The notes under the pieces: model-generated
The model's input: only the letters and a program-made list of their open reading frames with translations
Told to the model about the DNA's origin: nothing
Database searches by the model: none
Program-made: the position numbers and the translations under genes
Shown here: positions 30,139 through 40,648 of the stretch, one piece after another
Layout: every line of letters begins with the position of its first letter
How positions within the stretch are numbered: the stretch's first letter is position 1
Assembly (NCBI GenBank): GCA_021773355.1
Contig: JAJFKE010000012.1
Span: forward strand, 1-64,000
Direction: 5' to 3'
Source of the DNA: Gammaproteobacteria bacterium
Lineage (GTDB): Bacteria; Pseudomonadota; Gammaproteobacteria; Pseudomonadales; Pseudohongiellaceae
DNA: 64,000 nucleotides

Positions 30139-31518
30139 ATGGAAAACCCGGCACTAGCAAATATTCAAGAAAAACAACTTCAATTGGACAGTCTTCGGTA
30201 TCCCTCGCTACGAGGACCCCGGTCGAAGCTGCCGCCATCGAGGCATTCTGGCGGGATTAATGAGAAGGATACACTGACTGGATTGCACGGACAGGATTTC
30301 CTCTGTCTAACCGTAGACAGATGCCTACGGCAAAGTCGTAAGCGCAAGCTGTCTGCTACTCTGGCTCTACTGCAACTGGAAAATTTCTACGAGATTCGAA
30401 GTTGGGTAGGGAAATCTGAAGCGAATCTATTGCTAAGCGATATCGCGCAGGTGTTAAAACATGCCCTACCCCAAAAAGTGTTGCTGTGTCGGTGTCTCAA
30501 CTATGAATTCGCGGTGTTGTTGTTAGCTGAAAACAGTGTCAATGCTCGTCTGATCACCGATAAGTTAAAACAAGCATTGCTCTGTGCCGTCTCCCCTTCA
30601 ATCCCCCCGCAACTTGAGCTTAGGTGTGGTGTGGGCTTGGCTGGCTTAGAACCAAACATTCCGTCCTGGACGGTGGTGTTCGCCAGAGCGAGACACAATC
30701 TGAGTCTTGCCCACTATCACAGAGAATTACCAACGCATCTGTTATCAATCAGTCCCGAATCAGCGCTACTGCAACTACAAATCGCGTTGCAGAAAAGCCC
30801 CTTAGCGCTGTCTTTTCAAGCCACCGTAAACCTTCGAATGGATGTTCTGCAACACTATGAGGTGCGCTGCCAGCTTTCCCGTCAAGAAGATAGCCTTCCT
30901 ACAGCACTCTTATTCGAAACTGCGGCACGTAACGCACTGGGACAGCAGCTCGATCAACGTATTATTGAGCAGCTTTGGCAACAACTGCCGAAAACAGATC
31001 AAGCCGACATGCGGTTATTTATCACCCTGTCTCACAATTCCCTGGTTAGCTCAGAGTTCCTGCAATGGCTGCAAGATAAACTAACTGGTAACTCGTCTTG
31101 GGCATCACTGCTAATATTTCAAATAAGCGAAACTGACGCACTAGTCGCACAACATCACCTCAGCAATTTTTGTGAGGTCATAAAATCGCTAGGCAGTAAT
31201 ATTGCGGTATCCAATTTTGGTTGCACTCCGAATCCGCTCCGTTATCTATCTTTGCTGCCTGCGAGCTATGTAAAGCTGGATACAGGGATGTTGGCAAAGA
31301 TCAGTAATAACCAACAAAACTATGAGGCGCTGGTAAATATGACCAAGGAATTGCACACTCGGGGGCTGCAGGTGATCACCCCAATGCTCGAAGATTTGTC
31401 TCAAATGCCATTGCTGTGGCGAGCAAAAATAGACTTCGTACAAGGAAATTGCTTGCATGCCCCTACAGAATCAATGGACTACGATTTTCCCAAGACCCAG
31501 ACATTGCGATTTGCCTAA
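30139..31518 (+). CDS. Degenerate GGDEF-EAL protein (FimX-like)
   Basis: 459 residues from the ATG at 30139; a GTG at 30106 is also possible. The N-terminal half has a GGDEF outline (DTLTGLHGQDFLCLTVDRCLRQ) but CLNYEFAVLL at the active site. The C-terminal half is EAL-like: YEVRCQL replaces EALLR, SNFGCTPNPLRYLSLLPASYVKLD lacks the DD metal pair of DDFG, and DFVQGNCLH ends the domain. It is very unlikely to make or degrade c-di-GMP but might bind it, as FimX does. From memory, fimX lies a few kb from parC in Pseudomonas, similar to here. No REC or PAS domain is present. Confidence 0.78.
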   Translation: MENPALANIQEKQLQLDSLRYPSLRGPRSKLPPSRHSGGINEKDTLTGLHGQDFLCLTVDRCLRQSRKRKLSATLALLQLENFYEIRSWVGKSEANLLLSDIAQVLKHALPQKVLLCRCLNYEFAVLLLAENSVNARLITDKLKQALLCAVSPSIPPQLELRCGVGLAGLEPNIPSWTVVFARARHNLSLAHYHRELPTHLLSISPESALLQLQIALQKSPLALSFQATVNLRMDVLQHYEVRCQLSRQEDSLPTALLFETAARNALGQQLDQRIIEQLWQQLPKTDQADMRLFITLSHNSLVSSEFLQWLQDKLTGNSSWASLLIFQISETDALVAQHHLSNFCEVIKSLGSNIAVSNFGCTPNPLRYLSLLPASYVKLDTGMLAKISNNQQNYEALVNMTKELHTRGLQVITPMLEDLSQMPLLWRAKIDFVQGNCLHAPTESMDYDFPKTQTLRFA

Positions 31519-31615
31519 CTCGGATCAGCTTCATTTTCACAAACTGATTGGGGAAGCGGGCCGGGACTGCTATTCTTAGGCCTTAAAACCATCCTAGAAT
31601 CCAGCAAGATAAAGA

Positions 31616-33037
31616 GTGGTCGCGTTGCAAGAAGATCTCGCTCAAAGACAGCCTGCAGTCGATGGAAATCCGGCGTCTGCCAAAAGAAATACCCAAATTT
31701 CCCGAAAGTTCTCAATCGCGGTGTGTCTTCTGTTAGTACTGGCCATGTGTGTATTTTGGCTGATTAGCAACTACAACACGCAGAATATATTGCGGCAACA
31801 AGCAGACAGCCTCGGCAACACTCTAGTTCGACAAACCGCAACACAACTAACCGAGCTGGTATTAGCGAATGATTTGATTAGCATGAACGTTTTTCTAGGA
31901 GAATTGGCAAGAAATTCCTCTATAACTGAAATTGCGGTAATCAATATAGACAACGAAATCATTGCAGCGGCCAGAAGTGAACAAGATAATCAGTCTACAA
32001 TTATTCCCCTTCCCATCTCACTAAACCGAGTGCAGACAGATTACCTGGCCCCAATAAATGTGGCTGATTCAATCGCGGGCTATGTACGTCTAAGTTTAGA
32101 TTTAAGTTACATCGAAATCGGAATTGTTAATAATTTTCTGTTTGTATTGGCAGCCACTTTATTACTTTTGGTTATTGCAGCAACACTCACCACTACCTAT
32201 TTTCAGTATTTGATTAGCTTTCCTTCAAACTTACTTGCTTTCGCAATAAGCAATATACGCAAAGGAGAAATTGAAACTTGTCCAGAACCCGACAACAACA
32301 ACGAGATAAGCGCGGCGATACGTCAATTCAATGCCACTGCTGAATTTTTGGCGCAAAACACATTTCTCGATAATTTCGGGCACAGAAAACCAGAAGCGAA
32401 CCCAGAAAGATTCACCACTATCCATGGTATTCAAGATGTGACACTGTTATCCATCAAGATGGCTAACTTTCATTTTCTCGCTTCGACACTGAATGAACAA
32501 ACACTGGTCAATCTTCTTAACAAATATTATTTCTTCGCAGGAAAAGTAGCGCAGCTTTACAATGGCAAAGTTACCTACTGTGCAGAAGACGAAGTAGTAG
32601 TTAATTTTGCAACCGAACAACTTGAAGAAGAGCAGGCTTTCTATGCAATCTGTTCTGGGCAGTTATTATTGCAAATGGTTGGAGACCTAAATGACATAGA
32701 AGGTGAAAACATCGCGGCAAAATTTAAATTGGCGGTGCATAGTGGGCAAGCGGTGAGTGGCTTGTACTCAGCAGTAACTCAAGATATAAACAACCTTACT
32801 GGCAAGACATTGGATATAACTCGAAGAATCTGTGACGAGGCGCCAAATAATTCCCTATTAATAAGCGAGCCTTGTTTCCAGCATGCCGGTGCTGGAGCAC
32901 GAATAGATGCAGAAGAATTTTCTATAATCGATGACGAGTTACAAATTATTACTTACTTGAGCAACGCGCCAATGTCAGATTATAGACTTCTGTTAGAGCG
33001 ACAGGCGATTCAGCTAGCCACTCTGTATACAGATTAA
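31616..33037 (+). CDS. Membrane protein with SMP_2/AhpA-like sensor and degenerate cyclase domain
   Basis: 473 residues from a GTG start. The N-terminal segment with one helix (about 31-52) and LRQQADSLGNTLVRQTATQLTELVLANDLISMNVFLGELARNSSITEIAVIN resembles the AhpA/SMP_2 periplasmic domain. A second helix (about 175-198), a HAMP-like linker and a class III cyclase-like domain follow. In that domain the metal aspartates are missing (IKMANF instead of FADIxGF, and CAEDE in place of GD), so it is probably a pseudo-cyclase. It stops 2 bp before a MITE target duplication. Confidence 0.7.
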   Translation: MVALQEDLAQRQPAVDGNPASAKRNTQISRKFSIAVCLLLVLAMCVFWLISNYNTQNILRQQADSLGNTLVRQTATQLTELVLANDLISMNVFLGELARNSSITEIAVINIDNEIIAAARSEQDNQSTIIPLPISLNRVQTDYLAPINVADSIAGYVRLSLDLSYIEIGIVNNFLFVLAATLLLLVIAATLTTTYFQYLISFPSNLLAFAISNIRKGEIETCPEPDNNNEISAAIRQFNATAEFLAQNTFLDNFGHRKPEANPERFTTIHGIQDVTLLSIKMANFHFLASTLNEQTLVNLLNKYYFFAGKVAQLYNGKVTYCAEDEVVVNFATEQLEEEQAFYAICSGQLLLQMVGDLNDIEGENIAAKFKLAVHSGQAVSGLYSAVTQDINNLTGKTLDITRRICDEAPNNSLLISEPCFQHAGAGARIDAEEFSIIDDELQIITYLSNAPMSDYRLLLERQAIQLATLYTD

Positions 33038-33047
33038 CAATCTGACC

Positions 33048-33283
33048 CTGAGATATCCCCAGAAAATATTAAACCATCTCAATAGATTAACTTGTATTGG
33101 GCCGCTGTTTTCTGCTCAGCCGTTAGATTTGAACAATGAGCCAGAGACTGGGCTGTTGTTTGCGAACAATCAGGGCCAGGGGCCCGTGAGCAAGGAGCAT
33201 CTGCGTTACAGCGGGCTTACTTCAGCGTTGAATTTAAAATAAAACTAAGCCAGCGTTTTCAAGATTTCGTGGGGATATCTCAG
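33048..33283. mobile_element. MITE B: 14-bp perfect TIR and 9-bp target duplication
   Basis: The termini CTGAGATATCCCCA (33048-33061) and TGGGGATATCTCAG (33270-33283) are perfect inverted repeats. AATCTGACC occurs immediately outside both ends (33039-33047 and 33284-33292) as a 9-bp direct repeat. The 236 bp between contain no supported ORF. The CTGA...CCCC ends and 9-bp duplication resemble IS10/IS4-family elements. It lies between two convergent genes, touching the parC stop codon on one side. Confidence 0.9.
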
Positions 33284-33291
33284 AATCTGAC

Positions 33292-35565
33292 CTATTCACT
33301 TTCAGTTGCGGCTTTTACAATAACCTCAACTCTATCCACATTCTGAAAACCACGAGGTAGTTTGTTGCCGCGTCGCCCTCGTTCACCGCGATAGTGCTGT
33401 AGATCGGCTGGCTTCAGGTTGTGATGGCGTCGCCCGGCATGAACGGTTAGTGTATCTTCGGCAGTTAATACAGATAAGGCAACGATGAATTCTATGCGCT
33501 CTGCTACTCGGGCCGTAGGTATGCTGATGATCTTATTTCCCTTGCCTTTTGCCAGCCGCGGTAGCTCAGCTATTGGAAACATCAACATTCGTCCCTCGTT
33601 GGTGATAGCAACAATTAGATCCTTCTTATAATCATTAACCATTCTCACAGCCAGAACCTTTCCACCCTTTGGTGGCTTCAGCACGTTCTTACCCGATTTA
33701 TTCTTACTGATCAGATCTCCGACTTTGGCAACGAATCCGTAACCGGCATCGCTTGCCAATAATACGTCCTTGTCGTCTTCGCCGATAACCACCGCTTCGA
33801 AGGTAGCTCCCGAGGGCGGGTTCACCTTGCCGGAAACTGGTTCGCCCTGGCCACGAGCGGAGGGTAAACTATGGGCTGGCAATGAATAGGCCCTACCGGT
33901 GGAGTCCAGAAAAATAGCGAGTTGGTTGCTCTTGCCTCGCATTGCAATCTTGAAGGCATCACCGGACTTGTACTGCAGGGAAGTAGGATCTACCTCATGC
34001 CCCCTGGCCGCGCGCATCCATCCTCTCTCGGATAGAACGATAGTCACGGGCTCAGTAGATATTAACTCTGTCTCACTGAATGCTTTTGCTTCTTCTCGCT
34101 CCACAATCGGTGTGCGTCGCTTATCGCCGTATTTTTCTGCGTCTTGCTTAATTTCGCCTTTAATAAAAGTCTTCAGGCGCGCAGCAGATGTAAGTAGTTG
34201 TTCCAGGGTCTTTCGTTCCGCTGCTAATTCCTTCTGTTCAGCGGTAATCTTTATTTCTTCCAACTTAGCTAATTGTCGAAGTTTTAGTTCAAGAATTGCT
34301 TCAGCTTGTCGATCAGAAATTTTAAATTTCTTGATCAGGGCAGGCTTAGGCTTGTCTTCCTTGCGTACAATTTTTATAACTTCATCTATATTCAGGAATG
34401 CGATTAATAGGCCTTCCAGAATATGCATGCGATCAAGAATTTTGTCCAAGCGAAATTGTAGTCGCCTACGAACAGTCGCGGTTCTGAATTGCAGCCATTC
34501 TTTGAGCAAACTGGCAATATCTTTAACCTGGGGCCGTTTATCAATTCCAATCATATTGAAATTGACACGATAATTTTTCTCCAAATCGGTGGTGGAATAA
34601 AGATGCGACATGATGGCATCGATATCGACACGGTTGGATTTCGGAACAACGATAATTCGTGTCGGGTTTTCATGATCCGATTCATCTCGTAGGTCCACTA
34701 CCATAGGCAGTTTCTTCCTCTGCATCTGTGCTGCTATCTGTTCCAGCACCTTCGCGCCTGAAACTTGATAAGGCAGTGCGTTGACAACAATCTCACCATT
34801 TTCTTTGACGAATGTGGCTCTGGCCTTCAATGATCCTCGACCGGTTTTATACAACTCTACAATTTCCTTCTTGGGAGTAATCAGCTCCGCTTCGGTGGGA
34901 TAGTCGGGTCCTTTTATAAATTTACACAAGTCCTGAACTGTAGCTTTTGGTTTGTCTAACAAATGAAGACAAGCCTTTGCCACTTCGTTCAGATTGTGGG
35001 GTGGAATATCTGTAGCCATGCCTACGGCTATGCCGCTACCACCATTGAGCAACACATTTGGTAAGCGCGCTGGCAATATCTCAGGTTCTTCTAGGGTTCC
35101 ATCGAAGTTGGATTTCCAATCGACTGTACCTTCCCCTAACTCGCCTAACAGAACATCCGCATAGCCTTGCAGTCGAGATTCTGTATACCTCATGGCGGCA
35201 AAGGATTTAGGATCGTCCTGAGAGCCCCAGTTGCCTTGTCCGTCAACCAATGGATAGCGGTACGTAAATGGCTGTGCCATTAATACCATTGCTTCATAAC
35301 AGGCTGAGTCACCATGGGGGTGAAATTTGCCTATTACATCTCCGATGGTACGAGCAGATTTTTTAAATTTTGCACTCGCCTTTAACCCGAGTTCGGACAT
35401 GGCGTACACGATGCGTCGTTGTACCGGCTTCAAGCCATCCCCAATATTCGGTAGTGCTCGGTCATTGATGACATACATCGAGTAGTTCAGATAGGCTTGT
35501 TGCGTATAGCTCTTCAGAGGAATCCGTTCGATGCCATCTTCACTTATAGTAATTTCTTCGTTCAT
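33292..35565 (-). CDS. parC: DNA topoisomerase IV subunit A
   Basis: 757 residues. The catalytic tyrosine is Y127 in [10 protein letters not shown]. The quinolone-resistance region reads [12 protein letters not shown] with Ser87 and Glu91, matching the quinolone-sensitive residues of E. coli ParC (S80, E84). [19 protein letters not shown] and the C-terminal beta-pinwheel repeats are present. With ParE it decatenates daughter chromosomes. It lies 76 bp downstream of parE. Its stop codon TAG begins in the target duplication of MITE B, so the insertion happened exactly at the gene end. Confidence 0.97.
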   Translation of the reverse strand: MNEEITISEDGIERIPLKSYTQQAYLNYSMYVINDRALPNIGDGLKPVQRRIVYAMSELGLKASAKFKKSARTIGDVIGKFHPHGDSACYEAMVLMAQPFTYRYPLVDGQGNWGSQDDPKSFAAMRYTESRLQGYADVLLGELGEGTVDWKSNFDGTLEEPEILPARLPNVLLNGGSGIAVGMATDIPPHNLNEVAKACLHLLDKPKATVQDLCKFIKGPDYPTEAELITPKKEIVELYKTGRGSLKARATFVKENGEIVVNALPYQVSGAKVLEQIAAQMQRKKLPMVVDLRDESDHENPTRIIVVPKSNRVDIDAIMSHLYSTTDLEKNYRVNFNMIGIDKRPQVKDIASLLKEWLQFRTATVRRRLQFRLDKILDRMHILEGLLIAFLNIDEVIKIVRKEDKPKPALIKKFKISDRQAEAILELKLRQLAKLEEIKITAEQKELAAERKTLEQLLTSAARLKTFIKGEIKQDAEKYGDKRRTPIVEREEAKAFSETELISTEPVTIVLSERGWMRAARGHEVDPTSLQYKSGDAFKIAMRGKSNQLAIFLDSTGRAYSLPAHSLPSARGQGEPVSGKVNPPSGATFEAVVIGEDDKDVLLASDAGYGFVAKVGDLISKNKSGKNVLKPPKGGKVLAVRMVNDYKKDLIVAITNEGRMLMFPIAELPRLAKGKGNKIISIPTARVAERIEFIVALSVLTAEDTLTVHAGRRHHNLKPADLQHYRGERGRRGNKLPRGFQNVDRVEVIVKAATESE

Positions 35566-35641
35566 TGAGTTCTCGATTTACTGATGTTCCTGGAAATATT
35601 TTGCGAACTTGACTGTCTTAGTCATCAACTGTCCTGAAGTA

Positions 35642-37564
35642 TCATTCCGCAAAATCCGCATGACTTCCACTATCTTCTAACCAGGCTTTTCTGTCAGGCG
35701 CTCTGTTCTTTGCTAATAACAGATCCATCATCTGAAAAGTGCTGGTTTTCTTTTTCGCTGTTGGGTCCTCTTCCAGAGTTAGTTGAACCAGACGGCGAGT
35801 GTCTGTTGCCATGGTAGTTTCTCGCAACTGCAGAGGATTCATCTCGCCAAGACCCTTGAAACGTTGCACATTTACCTTGCCGGGTTTTTTTTCTGCCGCT
35901 ATTCGATCAATAATTCCGTTTTTCTCATCTTCATCAAGTGCGTAGAACACGTCTTTACCTACATCTATGCGAAACAGAGGGGGCATAGCTACATAAATAT
36001 GTCCAGCTTCAACCAGGGGCATGAAATGCCTTACAAACAGAGCACATAATAGAGTAGCAATATGCAGACCGTCAGAATCGGCATCGGCGAGAATACAAAT
36101 CTTACCATAGCGAAGTCCCTCAATATTTGTCGATCCTGGATCGACACCGATTGCTATAGCGACATCATGTACTGTTTGCGAGGCGAGAATTTCACTCGAA
36201 TCCACCTCCCAGGTATTCAGTATTTTCCCTCGTAGAGGGAGGATCGCCTGAAACTCACGATCTCGAGCCTGCTTCGCTGAGCCTCCCGCAGAATCCCCCT
36301 CGACCAGAAACAACTCACCGGACATCACATCTTGCGTAGAGCAATCTGCTAATTTTCCAGGGAGCGCTGGCCCTGAAGTAATTTTCTTACGTGCGACTTG
36401 TTTGCTCGCCTTTAAGCGAACCTGCGCATTGCTGATACAAAGGTCGGCAATTGCCTCCGCCTCATCTCTATGTTGATTCAACCAAAGGCTAAAGGAGTCT
36501 TTTACAACACCCGCCACGAACACCGCACACTGTCTGGAAGACAACCGCTCTTTGGTTTGGCCTGAAAACTGTGGATCTAACAATTTGGAAGACAGTACGT
36601 AACAACATTTGTCCCAGACATCATCACCTGTCAACTTCAAACCGCGTGGTAGAAGGTTACGAAACTCACAAAATTCCCGCAGCGCGTCTAATAGGCCCGT
36701 GCGTAGACCACTGACATGGGTTCCGCCAAGTGGGGTAGGGATCAGGTTGACATAACTTTCTGCTATTATCTCGCCGCCTTCGGGTAACCATTGAATGGCC
36801 CAATCGACTGCTTCGTCATTCCCCTGTACCGAACCGTAGAAAGGCTCTCGCGGCAGGGTTTCAAACGCATCCGTTGACTGCCTCAGGTAATCTATTAAGC
36901 CGTCTTCGAAACACCATTCTTCGCTTTGCGCTTTGTCTTCGCTGACAGTGGCATCAATAAAAGTCACTCTCAGACCTGAGCAAAGTACCGCTTTCGCACG
37001 CAATACATGTTTTAAGCGAACAACCGATATCTTTACGGAATCAAAATATTTTTCATCGGGTAAGAACTTTACTGTAGTACCGGTGTTTCTTTTGCCCACC
37101 GTATCAATCTGTTTTAACTCGCTGGACTTCTCTCCGCCTTTGAACGACATAGCGTAGACTTTGCCATCTCGCTTTACAGTAACTTCCAAATATTTGGAAA
37201 GGGCGTTTACGACAGAAACACCAACTCCATGCAGTCCGCCGGAGTATTGGTAGTTCTTATTGGAGAATTTAGCCCCGGCGTGGAGACGGGTGAGTATTAG
37301 CTCTACACCACTTACTTTTTCTCCCTTGTGTTTGTCCACCGGCATGCCACGGCCATCGTCACTGACTTCTACTGAACCATCTTTGTTCAAGCGAAGAGAC
37401 AGGTGACTGGCATAGCCTGCCAAGGCTTCATCAACACTGTTATCTATCACTTCTTGAATGAGGTGATTAGGTCGAGTTGTATCGGTGTACATGCCGGGCC
37501 TTTTTCTTACCGGATCCAATCCGGTAAGTACTTCGATGGCGTCAGCGTTGTAGGTGTTACTCAT
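35642..37564 (-). CDS. parE: DNA topoisomerase IV subunit B
   Basis: 640 residues. The GHKL ATPase has VIDNSVDEALAGYA, DDGRGMPVD and LHGVGVSVVNALS; the TOPRIM domain has LVEGDSAGGSAKQARDREFQAILPLRGKILN and ILADADSDGLHIATLL. The length fits ParE and is about 160 residues shorter than GyrB. It partners ParC, encoded directly downstream. The next upstream gene in the operon-like run is yqiA, 61 bp away. Confidence 0.97.
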   Translation of the reverse strand: MSNTYNADAIEVLTGLDPVRKRPGMYTDTTRPNHLIQEVIDNSVDEALAGYASHLSLRLNKDGSVEVSDDGRGMPVDKHKGEKVSGVELILTRLHAGAKFSNKNYQYSGGLHGVGVSVVNALSKYLEVTVKRDGKVYAMSFKGGEKSSELKQIDTVGKRNTGTTVKFLPDEKYFDSVKISVVRLKHVLRAKAVLCSGLRVTFIDATVSEDKAQSEEWCFEDGLIDYLRQSTDAFETLPREPFYGSVQGNDEAVDWAIQWLPEGGEIIAESYVNLIPTPLGGTHVSGLRTGLLDALREFCEFRNLLPRGLKLTGDDVWDKCCYVLSSKLLDPQFSGQTKERLSSRQCAVFVAGVVKDSFSLWLNQHRDEAEAIADLCISNAQVRLKASKQVARKKITSGPALPGKLADCSTQDVMSGELFLVEGDSAGGSAKQARDREFQAILPLRGKILNTWEVDSSEILASQTVHDVAIAIGVDPGSTNIEGLRYGKICILADADSDGLHIATLLCALFVRHFMPLVEAGHIYVAMPPLFRIDVGKDVFYALDEDEKNGIIDRIAAEKKPGKVNVQRFKGLGEMNPLQLRETTMATDTRRLVQLTLEEDPTAKKKTSTFQMMDLLLAKNRAPDRKAWLEDSGSHADFAE

Positions 37565-37625
37565 GAATTTTTCTCACTTCGATGGGTCAGAGACTGCCAG
37601 TATTTTTCTGTAATCCAATAGTATT

Positions 37626-38228
37626 TTATCGATTATTTGCTGCAATTCTTGATGAAAAGAAATCAAAGATGAGCGGTAATTCCTGCTCGAAATTGTCATA
37701 GCTGTGACTTCCATTTTCGCGGACGATACATTGCTCTTTGGGGAATTTCTCAACAGCCTGCCGGTAGTCCAAGGTTTCATCACCAGTTTGTAGAAACACC
37801 ATGAAATTTGATGGCTGGGACAGGTGTAAAACTTCCAGTTCTTTCAACTCCTCAATGTGCTGTTCGGTAACAATATGAAGCTCATCGGAATAGTAATTTC
37901 GGTTTTCGCCCAAATGTGATTCCCACAGCTGGTACGGCCTAATTGCAGGGTTAACTAACACAGCAGGGATTCCGCAGAGTTCCGATAGATAGGTAGCATA
38001 ATAGCCGCCAAGTGAACTGCCCATTAGCACCAGCTGGTCCACATTCAGTTCCTTTATCAGGGAATTTAGCTGCTTGATTGTATCACTTGGTCCATGACTC
38101 ATTTGCGGAATCACGATTCTTTCGCCAAGACCAACTTCTATACAATAGCTTAGGGTTTGCTGTGCTTTCTGAGACTGAGGAGAACTTAGAAAACCGTGCA
38201 GGTAGAGCACAAAGGGTTGAGCGGACAC
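37626..38228 (-). CDS. yqiA: YqiA-type esterase
   Basis: 200 residues of a small alpha/beta hydrolase: LYLHGFLSSPQSQKAQ, nucleophile Ser in MGSSLGGYYATYLSE, an acidic position around FLQTGDETLDYRQA and His in ENGSHSYDNFEQ. In E. coli yqiA encodes an esterase active on short acyl chains and lies between cpdA and parE, as here. It is 26 bp downstream of cpdA, and the cellular substrate is unknown. Confidence 0.9.
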   Translation of the reverse strand: MSAQPFVLYLHGFLSSPQSQKAQQTLSYCIEVGLGERIVIPQMSHGPSDTIKQLNSLIKELNVDQLVLMGSSLGGYYATYLSELCGIPAVLVNPAIRPYQLWESHLGENRNYYSDELHIVTEQHIEELKELEVLHLSQPSNFMVFLQTGDETLDYRQAVEKFPKEQCIVRENGSHSYDNFEQELPLIFDFFSSRIAANNR

Positions 38229-38254
38229 TCTGGAAAGCCTCGGATTAATTTCAG

Positions 38255-39082
38255 TTAGTAGCCGGGGCTATTGTAATCGGCTTCGAAGGTTTCGCCTGAA
38301 ACCCGTTTGACCTCTGATTCAATGCTGCCGTCAGCGAATAGCTGAAGGGATCTGTATCCAGGATTTACTCGATCCAAGCAAAAACTGGTGACACTGGGCT
38401 TGAACTGAATGCAGGTGGAGGGCGTACATAAACATCTCACTCCCTCATGCATAAAGTCTAACTCTTGGTGAATGTGACCGTACAGCACACACTTCACTTT
38501 TTTGGAACTCCTCAATGTATTAAAAAATTCTATGGCATTTTCCAGACCAATATCTTTCATCCAGGCGGAATTTCCCGGTACCGGATTATGATGCAGGGTA
38601 ATTAGACAGTGATCGATTGAGTCATCTTTTTCTGCTGAACGCAAAGCACTGGCTAAAAATTTAATTTCTGTCTTGGAAAGTTTGCCGTGAACTTGTCCCA
38701 AAATACTCGAATCAAGCAGCACAATAAGCCAATTATTCAACTGTGCAGTTTTTTCACTGGCACCGGTACCCTCGGCGATTCTATTCATGACGGTTATGTT
38801 GTCATGATTCCCAGGTATCCATCTGAAAGGCGCATTCAAGCCGGACATGGTTTCAAGAAAACTGCCATAAGCTTTATCCGACGCATCTTGAGCAATATCC
38901 CCAGTCACCAATACAAGGTCGGTGCCACTTTCATTGGCTTTGACTAATTCGAGTACGTGATTCAAGGTGACAGCGGTGTTCATCTTTAATAGGGTGCCCG
39001 AAGGCGTACCGTAGAGATGGGTATCCGTTATCTGCGTAATCTTGATTGGGTTCTGTGTGGTCACTGAGTTCATGACTGCCAT
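38255..39082 (-). CDS. cpdA: 3',5'-cAMP phosphodiesterase CpdA
   Basis: 275 residues of a calcineurin-like metallophosphoesterase: QITDTHLYG, TGDIAQDASDKAYGSF, PGNHDN, LHHNPVPGNSAWM and LYGHIHQELDF hold the metal ligands. The family hydrolyses cAMP. Its place between DUF1249 and yqiA matches the conserved nudF-yqiB-cpdA-yqiA-parE order. Two in-frame ATGs (39082 and 39073) exist and no ribosome-binding site decides between them. Confidence 0.92.
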   Translation of the reverse strand: MAVMNSVTTQNPIKITQITDTHLYGTPSGTLLKMNTAVTLNHVLELVKANESGTDLVLVTGDIAQDASDKAYGSFLETMSGLNAPFRWIPGNHDNITVMNRIAEGTGASEKTAQLNNWLIVLLDSSILGQVHGKLSKTEIKFLASALRSAEKDDSIDHCLITLHHNPVPGNSAWMKDIGLENAIEFFNTLRSSKKVKCVLYGHIHQELDFMHEGVRCLCTPSTCIQFKPSVTSFCLDRVNPGYRSLQLFADGSIESEVKRVSGETFEADYNSPGY

Positions 39083-39098
39083 GAATTATTATTATATT

Positions 39099-39659
39099 TT
39101 AGGTAATGCCCAAGACTTCAGTGCTTCTTCCAACTTTAAGACTATGAGTCAACCACTCACCTAGAAACATATTTACCTGCATTTTTTCGTCGGAGTGATA
39201 CATCTTTGCATTGGGCTGTTCGTATTTAGCTTGCAAGTTTTTGTGCCCCTGATAGGAGATAACCTCCGCTGTATTCGCATCGTGATAAGCACGCACAAGC
39301 ATTGATGGGTTCGTCATCCATTTCTCTAAGACTGGTTTTTGTCGAATTTCCAAAGTGGTGGTGTATTTAAAGGCTTCAATAATTTCAATCTCAACTGTTA
39401 CTTTACCAAAATAGTCGGCTAGGTCAGCGATGCAAAATTCCACCATCAGTCCTTCCAATAACTTCTGAGGTTCAGCGCTGTTTTTTATGCTTTCAACAAT
39501 TTCCTTATCGGCCCCTGAATTCTCAAGCAAGGCCATCTCGGCAAAAGAATTATCTCGGTAAGCCTGCAAATGTGGTACTAACTTAAGTAGCCGAATGTAG
39601 TTTGCATCACATTCTGCCATTTGCTTAATTAAATCTATACTGTAATTGCTTTTGGACAT
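39099..39659 (-). CDS. yqiB: DUF1249 protein (YqiB family)
   Basis: 186 residues. DANYIRLLKLVPHLQAYRDNS, VTVEIEIIEAFKYTTTLEIRQKP, MLVRAYHDANTAEVISYQGHK and HSDEKMQVNMFLGEWLTHSL match the YqiB/DUF1249 family, nearly always found between nudF and cpdA. The function is unknown. The 255 bp between it and the upstream nudF hold no gene I could support. Confidence 0.88.
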   Translation of the reverse strand: MSKSNYSIDLIKQMAECDANYIRLLKLVPHLQAYRDNSFAEMALLENSGADKEIVESIKNSAEPQKLLEGLMVEFCIADLADYFGKVTVEIEIIEAFKYTTTLEIRQKPVLEKWMTNPSMLVRAYHDANTAEVISYQGHKNLQAKYEQPNAKMYHSDEKMQVNMFLGEWLTHSLKVGRSTEVLGIT

Positions 39660-39914
39660 TTTTTCTCAGAGTGTGAATCAGAATCGCTAGTAGCTAATCT
39701 CAACTGTTACTTAGCGTAGTTAATTCCAATAGTGTATATGTTATTTTCGGTCAGCCACAACTCGACTTGACCTCTAACGGCTCTACATCCAATTGTAATG
39801 ATTTAGGGCCTTATTGCGAGCCAAATGGCACTGCAAAAGCCCAGAACTGATCAACAAATGTCCAAATATGTGGCTAGGACGAGATATGGGACGAAATCCG
39901 CTGCATTGGAGGCC

Positions 39915-40535
39915 TTATATCCAATTTTTCAACAGATCTTTCCGGTGTAATTGCAGCCATTGCAAGGCAATTATGGTCATGGCGTTATTTATTCCACCAG
40001 AATCTATGGCGTGCATCGCTTCTTCATAGTCTAGCAACACTGCTTCGATATCTTCATGCTCTTGCGCCAGACCATAGACACCGCCGGCATTCTCGCTGTC
40101 TATTCGGCCGCAGTAGAGGGTGATTTTCTCGTTGCTAGCTCCGGGACTATTAAAGTACTCACATATCCGTATAAGGTCTGTTGGTACACAGTTTGACTCT
40201 TCCTTTGATTCCCTAACAGCAACTTCATCTGATTGCTCCCCTTGGCCAACCATGCCAGCCACAATTTCCAACGGCCAGGAACTGGATTGTTCGCCCAACA
40301 TGCCAACTCGAAATTGTCGCACCAGCAAGAGTACATCGCGCTGGGGATCAAACAACAATATCCCTACAGCTGGAGCTTTATGTTGTAACTCTCTGTCAAA
40401 AATCTCACTCCATTCACCAGAGAAAAGCCGATGACGAAGTCGAAGGCGCTCGACTCGTAGAAATCCATCATAGCAATCAGACCTCGATATGATTTCTACA
40501 TCGTCTGCGCAGAATTTTTTTGAATTTGTACTCAT
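39915..40535 (-). CDS. nudF: ADP-ribose pyrophosphatase (Nudix)
   Basis: 206 residues from the ATG at 40535; a GTG 9 bp upstream is also open. The Nudix box is GMVGQGEQSDEVAVRESKEESNCV, with the second-last position N in place of the usual G. IVAGM precedes it and YCGRIDSENAGGVYGLAQEHEDI follows, as in NudF. It hydrolyses ADP-ribose. In many relatives tolC lies directly upstream; here tolC is 11 kb away at 51929, beside thiC. Confidence 0.92.
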   Translation of the reverse strand: MSTNSKKFCADDVEIISRSDCYDGFLRVERLRLRHRLFSGEWSEIFDRELQHKAPAVGILLFDPQRDVLLLVRQFRVGMLGEQSSSWPLEIVAGMVGQGEQSDEVAVRESKEESNCVPTDLIRICEYFNSPGASNEKITLYCGRIDSENAGGVYGLAQEHEDIEAVLLDYEEAMHAIDSGGINNAMTIIALQWLQLHRKDLLKNWI

Positions 40536-40648
40536 TAATTTCACACACAGAGTTTCTGCAATATACCGTTCAGACTACGTCTGCTGCCCTCAGAAACCCT
40601 ACTCACACTGGGCCTAATTTTTTTATTGTGAGGCAGGTAACTTATTAG

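Noticed and set aside
33899..34573. 224-residue ORF antisense to parC
   Set aside because: Serine/arginine-rich shadow of a highly conserved gene.
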